Source: Primorskyibacter flagellatus
GTDB lineage: Bacteria > Pseudomonadota > Alphaproteobacteria > Rhodobacterales > Rhodobacteraceae
DNA: 64,000 nucleotides
Direction: 5' to 3'
Assembly: GCF_014638275.1 (NCBI RefSeq)
Contig: NZ_BMFJ01000001.1
Coordinates: 310,001 to 374,000 of the forward strand
The translations under genes were made by a program, and so were the position numbers. The notes under the pieces were generated by a model that was not told where the DNA came from, made no database searches, and saw only the letters and a program-made list of their open reading frames with translations. Shown here piece by piece: positions 9,121-18,082 of the stretch. Every line of letters begins with the position of its first letter. The first letter of the stretch is position 1.

Positions 9121-9518
9121 ACCGTTCTCCCTGGCGCGGAGACGGGCCTCGAGGGGCCGCGATGCGGCGATCCAGCCTTTGAACTTTGCGCTTTTTGGCA
9201 GCGTTTAGCCGTCAAATCCGAACGTCTCGCCAACATCGGCCAATCGCCGTGCCAAGGGGCGGTCGCTATTGATGTGCCGTCGGCCCGAGCGACAATGGCG
9301 ACGCGATGCGCGGCGGCATTCGGCCTTGGAGCCGCGCGGATGCGGTGATCGAGCGTTGGCGGGACTAGAGACCCGTCATCCTCCGGCTTGACGGGAGGAG
9401 CTCCCCCCAGGTGCGCCGCGTCTGGCTCGGATCACGTCCGAGGATGACGATCCGCAAGCAACGTGGGTGGCGCCTGTCCGGGGGCGAGAAATGCAACCAG
9501 CGCCGGAACGGTCCGACT
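9105..9518. other. 414-base repeat-rich intergenic region
   Basis: Gap between the convergent GNAT and aminotransferase genes. No supported ORF or RNA gene. It holds the second copy of the 16-bp tandem repeat, two imperfect direct copies of a roughly 38-base stretch (about 9143-9180 and 9321-9358, both containing GATGCGG and GATC), a palindromic repeat element (9374-9449) and a GGCGCCTGTCCGG motif (9469-9481) that recurs near 12.9 and 13.0 kb. Confidence 0.6.
9374..9449. repeat. dispersed palindromic repeat, copy A
   Basis: Begins CGTCATCCTCCGG (9374-9386) and ends CCGAGGATGACG (9438-9449). Between the outer arms is a second hairpin CTCGGA/TCCGAG (9426-9431, 9437-9442). The same CATCCTCGG...CCGAGGATG core recurs at 13049-13116, 38027-38055 and 43017-43044. 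It lies at a convergent gene junction, where it might act as a transcription end. Confidence 0.75.
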
Positions 9519-10388
9519 CTAAAGCACCGTATCCGTCGCCGCCCAGTCCCAGTACATCTCACGCGCGCGGCGGGTCATCGGGCCGGGCTGGTACTGACGA
9601 TCCTCGATCGCCGTGACGGGCGTGACCTTGGACATGTTGCCGGTCAGAAAGACCTCGTCCGCGTCGTGGAAATCCTCGAAGCTCAGCACCGTCTCGTTCA
9701 CCGTCACGCCGTCAGCGCGGAAGTTGGCGATGTGGCGGGCTCGGGTGATCCCGGCGAGGAAGGTGCCGTTGGCGGCAGGGGTGAAAAGCTCTCCGTCCTT
9801 GACCATGAAGACGTTGGCGGTGGCGCTTTCGGCGACGTTGCCAAGGGCGTCGGCGACCAGCGCATTGCCGAAGCCGCGCTTGCGGACCTCGAGGATCATG
9901 CGCGCGTTGTTCGGATAAAGGCACCCGGCCTTCGCGTTCACGACGGAGGAGGCCATGACCGGGCGTTCGAAACTGGTGTAGCCGAGCGTGGTGGAGGCGT
10001 CGGGCGCGGCCATCGGGATTTCCTCGAGGCAGAGCGCGAAGCCGGTGGAGTCGGGCTTCGGGTCGACGCCAAGCGGGCCGCCGTCCAGCGCCCAGTACAT
10101 CGGGCGGATGTAGACCGGCGTGCCCTTGGGATACATCGCCAGCCCCTCTTTCGCGATGTCGACCATGCGGGAGGTCTCCACCGTCGGTGTGATCATCAGC
10201 GCGCGGGCGGAGCGATTGACGCGGGCGCAGTGCGCCTCGAGGTCCGGGATCATGCCGTCGAACATCCGCGCGCCGTCGAAGACCGAGGTTCCCAGCCAGG
10301 ACCCGTGATCCGCGGCCTTCATGATCGCGACGTCCCCGTCGTGCCACTGGCCGTCGAAATAGGTGCGGATGTTGGTACCGGTTGCCAT
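9519..10388 (-). CDS. ilvE: branched-chain-amino-acid aminotransferase family protein
   Basis: A 289-residue class IV PLP aminotransferase, most likely interconverting branched-chain amino acids and their 2-keto acids. Evidence: SWLGTSVFDGARMFDG near residue 30, VNAKAGCLYPNNARM near 150 (catalytic Lys region), ALGNVAESATANVFMVKDGELFTP near 180 (PLP phosphate and Glu region) and FLTGNMSKVTPV near 248. The start at 10388 (MATGTNIRTYFDG) has AGGGA upstream; an in-frame extension to 10544 is unconserved and crosses a terminator. D-amino-acid transaminase or ADC lyase are alternatives in the same fold, but overall resemblance favours IlvE. Confidence 0.82.
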   Translation of the reverse strand: MATGTNIRTYFDGQWHDGDVAIMKAADHGSWLGTSVFDGARMFDGMIPDLEAHCARVNRSARALMITPTVETSRMVDIAKEGLAMYPKGTPVYIRPMYWALDGGPLGVDPKPDSTGFALCLEEIPMAAPDASTTLGYTSFERPVMASSVVNAKAGCLYPNNARMILEVRKRGFGNALVADALGNVAESATANVFMVKDGELFTPAANGTFLAGITRARHIANFRADGVTVNETVLSFEDFHDADEVFLTGNMSKVTPVTAIEDRQYQPGPMTRRAREMYWDWAATDTVL

Positions 10389-10453
10389 GATCGTGATCCC
10401 TCTGTTGCCGGATGTATGGCAGCGGCGCCGGGGAAGGGGAAGGCCGCGCCACG

Positions 10454-10479
10454 AAAAACCCCCGGCGCGGGGCCGGGGG
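10454..10479 (-). terminator. intrinsic terminator of the VOC gene
   Basis: CCCCCGGC (10459-10466) pairs with GCCGGGGG (10472-10479); the A run at 10454-10458 becomes a T run on the minus strand. It lies downstream of the minus-strand VOC gene and upstream of the aminotransferase gene, so these two are transcribed separately. The 140 bases between it and 10621 show nothing else clear. Confidence 0.85.
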
Positions 10480-10620
10480 CGATACTGATGAAATAGACTC
10501 ACGGACTTGCGATGAGATCTTGGGGATGTGGCCGCAATATCCACGCCGCGCAGGCTATCGTCGATTTGATTCAGCTTTGCGACAGGGCTTTGACGGTTCC
10601 TTGAAGGATTTGCTGCGAAC

Positions 10621-11106
10621 TCAGGCGGCCTCGTCCAGCAGGGCCTGAAGGTCGAGCGGGCTGTTCACCATCTCGAGCTCTCCCTTCGCGTTGCGGGGCC
10701 AGTCGGCCTCTGCCCGGTCGCGGTAAAGCTCAACGCCGTTGCCATCGGGGTCGCGCAGGTAGATCGCCTCGCTCACCCCGTGATCCGCTGCGCCGTCCAG
10801 CGGTATGCCGGCCTGCACGATGCGCTTCAGAGCATCGCCGAGGCTGGCGCGGTCGGGGTAGAGGAAAGCGGTGTGATACAGACCGGTATGGCCCGGAGGG
10901 GGCGGGGTGCCGTTGCGGCTTTCCCAGGTGTTGAGACCGATGTGGTGGTGATAGCCGCCGGCCGAGAGGAAGGCGGCCTGCTTGCCGTACATCTGCTGGA
11001 CCTCGAAGCCGAGTACGCCGGAGTAAAATGCAATGGCGCGGTCGAGATCGGCCACCTTGAGGTGAACATGGCCGATGCGGGTTTCGGGATGGACTGGGTT
11101 GGTCAT
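10621..11106 (-). CDS. VOC family (glyoxalase/extradiol dioxygenase fold) protein
   Basis: A 161-residue protein of the vicinal oxygen chelate fold. IGHVHLKVADLDRAIAFYSGVLGFEV opens the first beta-alpha-beta-beta-beta module, with His14 as a metal-ligand candidate; YHHHIGLNTW (His near 53-55), TGLYHTAFLYPDR and DPDGNGVELY (Glu ligand) follow. Two such half modules bind one divalent metal. The sequence is closest to CatE-like catechol 2,3-dioxygenase family members, but the substrate could be anything from an aldehyde-glutathione adduct to an antibiotic. Monocistronic, with its own terminator. Confidence 0.87.
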   Translation of the reverse strand: MTNPVHPETRIGHVHLKVADLDRAIAFYSGVLGFEVQQMYGKQAAFLSAGGYHHHIGLNTWESRNGTPPPPGHTGLYHTAFLYPDRASLGDALKRIVQAGIPLDGAADHGVSEAIYLRDPDGNGVELYRDRAEADWPRNAKGELEMVNSPLDLQALLDEAA

Positions 11107-11160
11107 GGGCGTGTTCCTTGTTGCGGAGACATACCTACGCCCGGGGAAGCTGTGAATCTA

Positions 11161-11172
11161 CGGAGATCTCCG
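11161..11172. promoter_or_regulatory. 12-bp perfect palindrome upstream of the VOC gene
   Basis: CGGAGATCTCCG lies 55 bases upstream of the VOC start (11106, minus strand), a reasonable operator position for a dimeric regulator. No regulator gene is adjacent, so the role is speculative. Confidence 0.3.
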
Positions 11173-11224
11173 CAGGGTTTCTGTGCGTCAGCGCCCAGAC
11201 AGGTGCTCGGGCGCTTGGTTGAGG

Positions 11225-12490
<1,266 letters not shown>

Positions 12491-12904
12491 TACGTGATGT
12501 CCTTTCGGGCCGCGCAGGTCAGCGGGCCTCGTGTGAATGTGCCAGGAAGCGGCAGTTCGGGCGGCGACGGGTTCCGGGCCGGATGCCTTCGGAACCGCAG
12601 TCGCGAGAGCCCCTTCGCGAAACAGATGCCTGTTGCGGGAAATGGGTCGCAGGACCGGAGGAGGGCTCCGGGCCGGTAAGGGTGCCGGCGACTACGAGGG
12701 GGGACATGGCGGTTCCCGACGCAGAAGTCAATGCGCTGCGGTGCAGAAGGGTTGATGTTGGCAGATGGTGTGGGGGAGGCGCATGGGGTGAAGGGTGGGG
12801 GTAATGGGTGTGAACGTGGGGGCAATGATGGGTGTGAACACCCATCTTACGGCTTGCTTTCGGGTGACGCTCCCCGCCCGATGCGGCCGCAAAGCGGCCC
12901 GGGC

Positions 12905-12933
12905 AGCGCCTGTCCACCCCCCGGACAGGCGCT
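12905..12933. repeat. perfect 11-bp hairpin of the GGCGCCTGTCC family
   Basis: AGCGCCTGTCC (12905-12915) and GGACAGGCGCT (12923-12933) form a perfect stem around a C-rich 7-base loop. Single arms recur at 9469-9481 and 13018-13028, each time within 100 bases of a CATCCTCGG-type palindrome, so the two repeat types seem to travel or persist together. Confidence 0.7.
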
Positions 12934-13048
12934 ACGTTGTCGTTGGCGCGACGATTGATTGGGGAACTACCACGACAGGATAAGGTGGCGACCACTTGCG
13001 GAGTGGCCCCTACCCGCGGACAGGCGCCGCCCTCCGTCGTTCAGGGAT

Positions 13049-13116
13049 CGTCATCCTCGGACTTGATCCGAGGATTTCGTGGACGGGAAATCCTCCGGTC
13101 AAGCCGGAGGATGACG
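13049..13116. repeat. dispersed palindromic repeat, copy B
   Basis: Outer arms CGTCATCCTCGG (13049-13060) and CCGGAGGATGACG (13104-13116) enclose two internal hairpins: ATCCTCGGA/TCCGAGGAT (13053-13061, 13067-13075) and TCCTCCGG/CCGGAGGA (13091-13098, 13104-13111). It ends 20 bases before the trpS stop on the minus strand, so it could also serve as the trpS transcription end. Confidence 0.78.
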
Positions 13117-13135
13117 GGTCACGCGGCGACGTCCG

Positions 13136-14170
13136 TCAGGACACCATCCCGACGATCTCGTAGGTCCGCTTAAGGATCGGTGCGGCCATGACGCGCGCCC
13201 GGTCGGCACCGGAACGCAGGATCGCGTCGATCTCATCCGGTGCCTGCATCAGCCGCGCCATCTCTCCGGAAATCGGCGACAGCTTGGCCACCGCCAGGTC
13301 CGAGAGCATCGGCTTGAATTCGGAAAACTGCCGGCCGCCCACGTCCCTGAGCACCTCATCGACGCTCTGGTCGTTCAGTGCGGCGTAGATATTGACGAGG
13401 TTGCGCGCCTCGGGTCGGCCTTCCAGCCCGGCGGCTTCCGAGGGCAGGGCGTCCGGGTCAGTCTTCGCCTTCCGGAACTTCTGGGCGATCGTGTCGGCAT
13501 CGTCTGTCATGTTGATGCGGCTGGCATCCGAGGGGTCGGACTTGGACATCTTCTTGGAGCCGTCGCGCAGGGACATGACGCGGGTCGCCGCGCCTTCGAT
13601 CACGGGCTCGGTCAGCGGAAAGAAGTCGACGCCGAAGTCGTGGTTGAACTTGGCGGCGATGTCGCGGGTCAGCTCCACATGCTGCTTCTGGTCCTCGCCC
13701 ACGGGCACATGGGTGGCGTGGTAGATCAGAATGTCGGCGGCCATGAGCGCCGGATAGGCGAACAGCCCGAGCGAGGCGTTCTGCGAATTCTTCCCGGCCT
13801 TGTCCTTCCACTGGGTCATCCGCTGCATCCAGCCCATTCGGGCGACGCAGTTGAAGATCCAGGCAAGCTGCGCGTGTTCGGCGACCTGCGACTGGTTGAA
13901 GAGGATCGACTTCGCCGGGTCCAGTCCCGCGGCGATGTATCCGGCGGCCAGTTCGCGGGTGTTGCGGGTCAGCGCTGCGGGGTCCTGCCAGACGGTGATC
14001 GCGTGCTGGTCAACCATGCAGTAGATCGTTTCGATGCCGCTGTCCCGGTTGGCGTTCTGCGTGTCCACGAAACGCCGGATCGCGCCGAGATAGTTGCCAA
14101 GCGTCAGCCCGCCGGACGGCTGGATGCCCGAGAACACGCGCGGCTGGAAGGTCGTCGGAGTGCCGGTCAT
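13136..14170 (-). CDS. trpS: tryptophanyl-tRNA synthetase
   Basis: Attaches tryptophan to tRNA(Trp). The 344-residue product is a class I synthetase: the HIGH-like signature is [13 protein letters not shown] (residues 18-30, with TLGN) and the KMSKS loop is [10 protein letters not shown] near residue 205. VDQHAIT and the GLDP/FNQSQV segments are typical of bacterial TrpRS. ATG 14170 ([20 protein letters not shown]) has AGGA upstream; a longer in-frame version to 14278 is unsupported. In many alphaproteobacteria trpS follows glnD-murJ; here phospholipase D and rhomboid genes separate them. Confidence 0.97.
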   Translation of the reverse strand: MTGTPTTFQPRVFSGIQPSGGLTLGNYLGAIRRFVDTQNANRDSGIETIYCMVDQHAITVWQDPAALTRNTRELAAGYIAAGLDPAKSILFNQSQVAEHAQLAWIFNCVARMGWMQRMTQWKDKAGKNSQNASLGLFAYPALMAADILIYHATHVPVGEDQKQHVELTRDIAAKFNHDFGVDFFPLTEPVIEGAATRVMSLRDGSKKMSKSDPSDASRINMTDDADTIAQKFRKAKTDPDALPSEAAGLEGRPEARNLVNIYAALNDQSVDEVLRDVGGRQFSEFKPMLSDLAVAKLSPISGEMARLMQAPDEIDAILRSGADRARVMAAPILKRTYEIVGMVS

Positions 14171-14265
14171 GGCCTGTCCTTTGGCTGGATTTCCCTGCGG
14201 CGCTGGCTTACCCATGCCCCCGGTGCCCGTCAAGCGCAGGGCCGCATTGCAACAAGGTGTCCGAG

Positions 14266-14952
14266 ATGTCGCACGCACCGGGGGAAAGCCCCGTCAATCC
14301 GATCCCGCCGCTGATCCTGGCGCTGTTCGTGCTGATCCTGGGGGTCGAACTGACCTTCCAGCTTGGCGCGCGCGGTCTGGCCGGCGGGCCGCAGGCGATT
14401 GGCTGGCGTCAATCGGCGCTGACCGATTTCGGGTTTCAGGGTCAATACCCGACCTTCATGGTCGAGACCGGTCAGATCCGGGCGGAATACCTTCTGCGCT
14501 TCGTATCCTACCCCTTCGTCCATGGCAGCTTCACACAGGCGATCTTTGCCGGGATCATGCTGCTGGCGCTTGGCAAGTTCGTCGGTGAGATCATGGCGCC
14601 GGTCGCCGTCTTCGTGCTGTTCGTCGTGTCGACCATTGGCGGGGCCATGGCGATGTGGGCGCTTGGCGGGGCGCAGGACTGGATGTTCGGGGCCTTTCCG
14701 CCGGTCTACGGGTTGATCGGCGCGTTCACCTACCTGCTCTACGTCAGGCTCGGTCAGGTCGGGGGGCCGCAGATACAGGCGTTCCGCCTGATCGCGGTTC
14801 TGGCGGCGATCCAGTTCGTGTTCGGCATCCTGTTCGGCTTTGCACCCGACTGGCCGGGCGATCTTGGCGGCTTCCTGACAGGCATCGCCTTTGCGCCGGT
14901 TCTGGTGCCGGGCGGGTTCTCCGCGCTGGTCGACCGGTTGCGGCAGCGGTAG
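14266..14952 (+). CDS. rhomboid-fold membrane protein lacking the catalytic dyad
   Basis: A 228-residue polytopic protein with about six hydrophobic segments and rhomboid-family spacing, including [18 protein letters not shown] (the usual loop-1/TM2 region). At the nucleophile motif, where active rhomboids have GxSG before a V-Y-x-L-x-G helix, this protein reads [12 protein letters not shown], so Ser is replaced by Phe. In the last helix the expected His (A/G-H-x-x-G) is Asp: [10 protein letters not shown]. Both catalytic positions are thus lost, suggesting a pseudoprotease. ATG 14266 sits 8 bases after AAGG; a GTG at 14257 is the alternative. It is divergent from trpS and its stop is 2 bases from the convergent phospholipase D gene. 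Confidence 0.78.
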   Translation: MSHAPGESPVNPIPPLILALFVLILGVELTFQLGARGLAGGPQAIGWRQSALTDFGFQGQYPTFMVETGQIRAEYLLRFVSYPFVHGSFTQAIFAGIMLLALGKFVGEIMAPVAVFVLFVVSTIGGAMAMWALGGAQDWMFGAFPPVYGLIGAFTYLLYVRLGQVGGPQIQAFRLIAVLAAIQFVFGILFGFAPDWPGDLGGFLTGIAFAPVLVPGGFSALVDRLRQR

Positions 14953-14954
14953 GC

Positions 14955-16502
14955 TCAGAACATGGCGGCGGGCAGGATCGGTACGTAGCGCGCGAAGCGG
15001 CGGTTGCGCTCTTCCGGGTAGGGCAGGACTTTGGTCGTCCGCTTCTCGGGCGGGAGGGCCGCGGCGGCGGTGGCGGCATCGGTCCAGGTCTGCGCGAGGG
15101 CCGGGTCGCCGGGCGCGTCCGCCAGCCATTTCGAGGACAGACGCAGGCGCAGGGCCCGGACGGCTTCGGGATCGCGGATTTCCAGCGCGGCCTCGGTATC
15201 CCAGAGCAGGGACCGCCCGTTGAGATTGGCAGAGCCGACGATTCCGATGCGGTCGTCGACCAGCGTTACCTTGGAATGCAGATAGATGATCCCGGCCCCG
15301 GCAACCGGCATCGGGGTGCCGTCCGGCGCGGGACGCGGCTGCGCCGGTGACACGACCGTCATCCGGTCCCCGAAGGCGCGGCGCAGGATGGCGAGGCAGC
15401 GGATTTGCAGCGCCTGAGCGTGCCGCGCGTCCATGCCGTTGTCGCGGCCAAAGATGATACGCTCGGGTTCCGTCGGCACGACGAGGACCAGGTTCAGGTC
15501 CGGGATCTCACGCGCGCGGCGGGCGAGGGTGCGCGCCAGCGGGATGTGCCGGAAGAATTGCGTTTCGATGTAGACGGAGTGTTCTGCGGCGGCGAAGGCG
15601 TCCAGATGCGCCTGCTCGATCTCGCGTGTTTCCACCTTCGGGCCGAAACGCAAGGCGCCGGGGGCATGGGTGGATAGCGTGCGCAGCAGGCGCGGTGCTA
15701 CACCGGCCGACGTCGGGGCAAGCTGCGGGACAGGGGTCGCATCGGCGGAAAAGACCGTGCCGCAGGTGGCGCGGGCGCGTGACCAGCAGTCGGCGAAATG
15801 GGCGCGGATCGGGCCGGTGACGGGACCGGAGACCTGAAGGCTGACATCGTGCCAGGTCTCTTCCGGGCGCTTGTCGTGGTCGTCGTCGTCCCATCTGCGG
15901 TCGTCCACGTCGATGCCGCCGATGATGGCATCGGTCCCGTCGATCACCGCGAATTTCTGGTGAAGGGAGACCGGGCGCAGGCAGAAATCGCCGCTCAGCG
16001 CGCGCATCTGGGGGCCGGTGAGATGCTCCTCCGGGGTCTGGCGCAGCTTGTCGAGCCGCTTGCGGGTGGCGGCCGAGAAGACGCGGTGCCAGAGCGGGGC
16101 AGGCGCACAGTCGTGCAGGGCACAGACGATTTCTGCCCCCGGGAATCCGTTCAGGCGGGTGGCGAACTGGCCTGCGCTGCGCCAGGCTGCGCGATGCAGG
16201 TCAGCGGCGAAAACCGGATCGAAGTCAGACATGAGCAGCCGGATCGCGACCCCGCGCGCGGCCGTGTGATGCAGCAGGTCGGCCCAGGTCTTCAGCTCCA
16301 GCTTCTCCGCCTCTTCGGACCGGAGCAGGGCGCGGGCGTCGAAGATGCGGAAGGCCAGCAGAACCTCGCGCTCCGCCTTCAGGATCAGGCGTTCAAGCGC
16401 CGGAAACATCTCGGCTGCGGTCACGAGGGGGGTGACCGCCGCTGATGCCGGGGGCGGGGCGGAGGGCATGTCTCGGGTCATCATCTGCAGGTCATCGCGC
16501 AT
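14955..16502 (-). CDS. phospholipase D family protein
   Basis: A protein of about 515 residues with two HKD half-sites, LHQKFAVIDGTDAIIGGIDV and LHSKVTLVDDRIGIVGSANLNGRS, which together form one phosphodiesterase active site. These enzymes hydrolyse or transfer phosphatidyl groups; cardiolipin synthase-like and PLD-toxin-like members share the fold. There is no clear signal peptide and no membrane helix, unlike typical cardiolipin synthases. The start is uncertain: ATG 16502, 16484 and 16481 are all possible and none has a strong ribosome site. It begins 44 bases after the murJ stop on the same strand, so it is probably the tail of the glnD-murJ transcript. Confidence 0.85.
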   Translation of the reverse strand: MRDDLQMMTRDMPSAPPPASAAVTPLVTAAEMFPALERLILKAEREVLLAFRIFDARALLRSEEAEKLELKTWADLLHHTAARGVAIRLLMSDFDPVFAADLHRAAWRSAGQFATRLNGFPGAEIVCALHDCAPAPLWHRVFSAATRKRLDKLRQTPEEHLTGPQMRALSGDFCLRPVSLHQKFAVIDGTDAIIGGIDVDDRRWDDDDHDKRPEETWHDVSLQVSGPVTGPIRAHFADCWSRARATCGTVFSADATPVPQLAPTSAGVAPRLLRTLSTHAPGALRFGPKVETREIEQAHLDAFAAAEHSVYIETQFFRHIPLARTLARRAREIPDLNLVLVVPTEPERIIFGRDNGMDARHAQALQIRCLAILRRAFGDRMTVVSPAQPRPAPDGTPMPVAGAGIIYLHSKVTLVDDRIGIVGSANLNGRSLLWDTEAALEIRDPEAVRALRLRLSSKWLADAPGDPALAQTWTDAATAAAALPPEKRTTKVLPYPEERNRRFARYVPILPAAMF

Positions 16503-16546
16503 GGCAGGCAAACCCGCAGGCCGGGGGGCCGGTTCCCCTTTTTTTC

Positions 16547-18082
16547 CTAGCCCCGGCGCATCGCGGTCCTGAGTTCGGAAAAGCGGAACGCGTCGAGAAG
16601 GTGGCTGAACACGAAGTAGAGCATTGAGCCGCCAACGACGAGCAGTGCCAGCGCCCCGCCGCGGGTGATCGCGGCCAGCGGGCGCAGCGCCCATTCCCCG
16701 AGGATCAGCACCGCGCCAAGCCCTGCGCTGGCCGCGAGAATTCGCCAGACGCGGCGGCGCAGACGGTCGTCGATCTCTGCCGCCATGCCCATGTCCCGCG
16801 CCCCGCGCCAGAGCAGCGCCATCATGGCCCAGCCCGCGGCAGAGGTCGCCACGGCGGCGGCGAGATAGCCGATCACCGGCGACAGGCCGATGGCCAGAAC
16901 GACGTTTACCACCATGGCGACAACGGCATAGCGGAAGGGGCTGCGCGTATCCTCGCGCGCGTAGTAGAGCGGCTGAAGCACCTTCTGCATCACGAAGGCC
17001 GGCAGACCGAGCCCGTAGATCGCGACGGCAAGGGCGGTGGCGGTGGTGTCCTCAGCGGTGAAACGGCCGCGCTGGAACAGCGTGCCGATCAGGGTTTCGG
17101 GGATGACGACCAGCGCGACGGCGGAGGGCACGGTCAGGAACAGCGCAAATTCGATGGCGCGGTTGTAGGCATGCCGCCCGCCCGCGTCATCGGCGGCACG
17201 CAGGCGGCGCGACAGGTCGGGCAGCAGGACCACACCTATGGCAATCGCGACCACGCCGAGGGGCAGCTGGTAGAGACGATCGGCGAGGTTCAGGTACTGG
17301 ATCGCGCCTTCGTAAAAACTGGCTACCTGCCGTCCGACAAGGAGATTGACCTGCACGACGCCCCCGGCCAGTGCGGCGGGGGCAGCGATGATGGCGAGCT
17401 TCTTCATCTCGGGCGTCAGGCGGGGCCAGCGGGGGCGCAGGGCGAACCCGGCCCGGGCGGCGGCGATCCAGATCATCGCGACCTGGGCGATGCCGGCCAC
17501 CGGCACACCCCAGGCCAGCGCATGGCCGATGTTGATGTCGCGGTGCGCGCCCCAGATCATCGCCCCGGTCAGAACGATGTTCAGCAGCACCGGAGCGGCG
17601 GCGGCGGCGGCAAACCGGCCCGTGGCGTTCAGCACGCCGGAGAGCAGCGCGGCGATGGAAATGAAAAAGATGTAGGGAAAGGCCACGCGGCCATAATCCA
17701 CCGCCAGGTCGAAACGTTCGTCGCCGACAAAGCCCGAGGCCATGGCCCAGACCAGCGCGGGCATGAACAGCGTCGCCAGCAGCGTCAGTACGATGAGGGC
17801 CGTGGCCAGCAGGGACATCGCCTCTTCCGCAAAGGTCCTGGCGTCCTCTCCGGCTTCGACTTTCTTTGCGAATTGCGGGACAAAGGCCATGTTGAACGCG
17901 CCCTCGGCAAAGAAGCGGCGGAACATGTTGGGCAGGGCGAAGGCGATGACAAAGGCCTCCGCCGCGGGTCCGGCACCCAAGTAGGCGGCGAACATGATGT
18001 CGCGGACAAAGCCGAGGATGCGACTGGCCAGGGTCCAGACGCCCACGGTCAGGAAGCCGCGGATCAGACGGATGGGTTTCAA
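16547..18082 (-). CDS. murJ: lipid II flippase MurJ
   Basis: Moves undecaprenyl-linked peptidoglycan precursor across the inner membrane. The 511-residue protein has about 14 hydrophobic segments; the N-terminus carries the MurJ signature SRILGFVRDIMFAAYLGAG, with ALPNMFRRFFAEGAFNMAFVP next, as in MviN/MurJ proteins. Its start overlaps the glnD stop by 4 bases (ATGA), so translation is coupled to glnD. Linkage of nitrogen signalling (GlnD) to a cell-wall flippase is a conserved alphaproteobacterial arrangement. Confidence 0.96.
   Translation of the reverse strand: MKPIRLIRGFLTVGVWTLASRILGFVRDIMFAAYLGAGPAAEAFVIAFALPNMFRRFFAEGAFNMAFVPQFAKKVEAGEDARTFAEEAMSLLATALIVLTLLATLFMPALVWAMASGFVGDERFDLAVDYGRVAFPYIFFISIAALLSGVLNATGRFAAAAAAPVLLNIVLTGAMIWGAHRDINIGHALAWGVPVAGIAQVAMIWIAAARAGFALRPRWPRLTPEMKKLAIIAAPAALAGGVVQVNLLVGRQVASFYEGAIQYLNLADRLYQLPLGVVAIAIGVVLLPDLSRRLRAADDAGGRHAYNRAIEFALFLTVPSAVALVVIPETLIGTLFQRGRFTAEDTTATALAVAIYGLGLPAFVMQKVLQPLYYAREDTRSPFRYAVVAMVVNVVLAIGLSPVIGYLAAAVATSAAGWAMMALLWRGARDMGMAAEIDDRLRRRVWRILAASAGLGAVLILGEWALRPLAAITRGGALALLVVGGSMLYFVFSHLLDAFRFSELRTAMRRG

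Larger units (their letters stand above)
12491..13135. other. 645-base intergenic region with palindromic repeats
   Basis: Between trpS and the helicase gene, both on the minus strand. I find no supported coding frame. It contains a perfect hairpin (12905-12933), a related GGACAGGCGCC motif (13018-13028), a composite palindromic repeat (13049-13116) and a local direct repeat ATGGGTGTGAAC (near 12804 and 12828). The first 200 bases next to the helicase start are probably its promoter and 5' UTR, but I cannot mark them confidently. Confidence 0.55.

Noticed and set aside
9105-9518. Possible tRNA or small RNA gene
   Set aside because: I found no cloverleaf, no GGTTCGA-type T arm and no promoter-terminator pair; only repeats.
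13049-13116. CRISPR-like array
   Set aside because: The repeats are palindromic halves of one element, without regularly spaced unique spacers.
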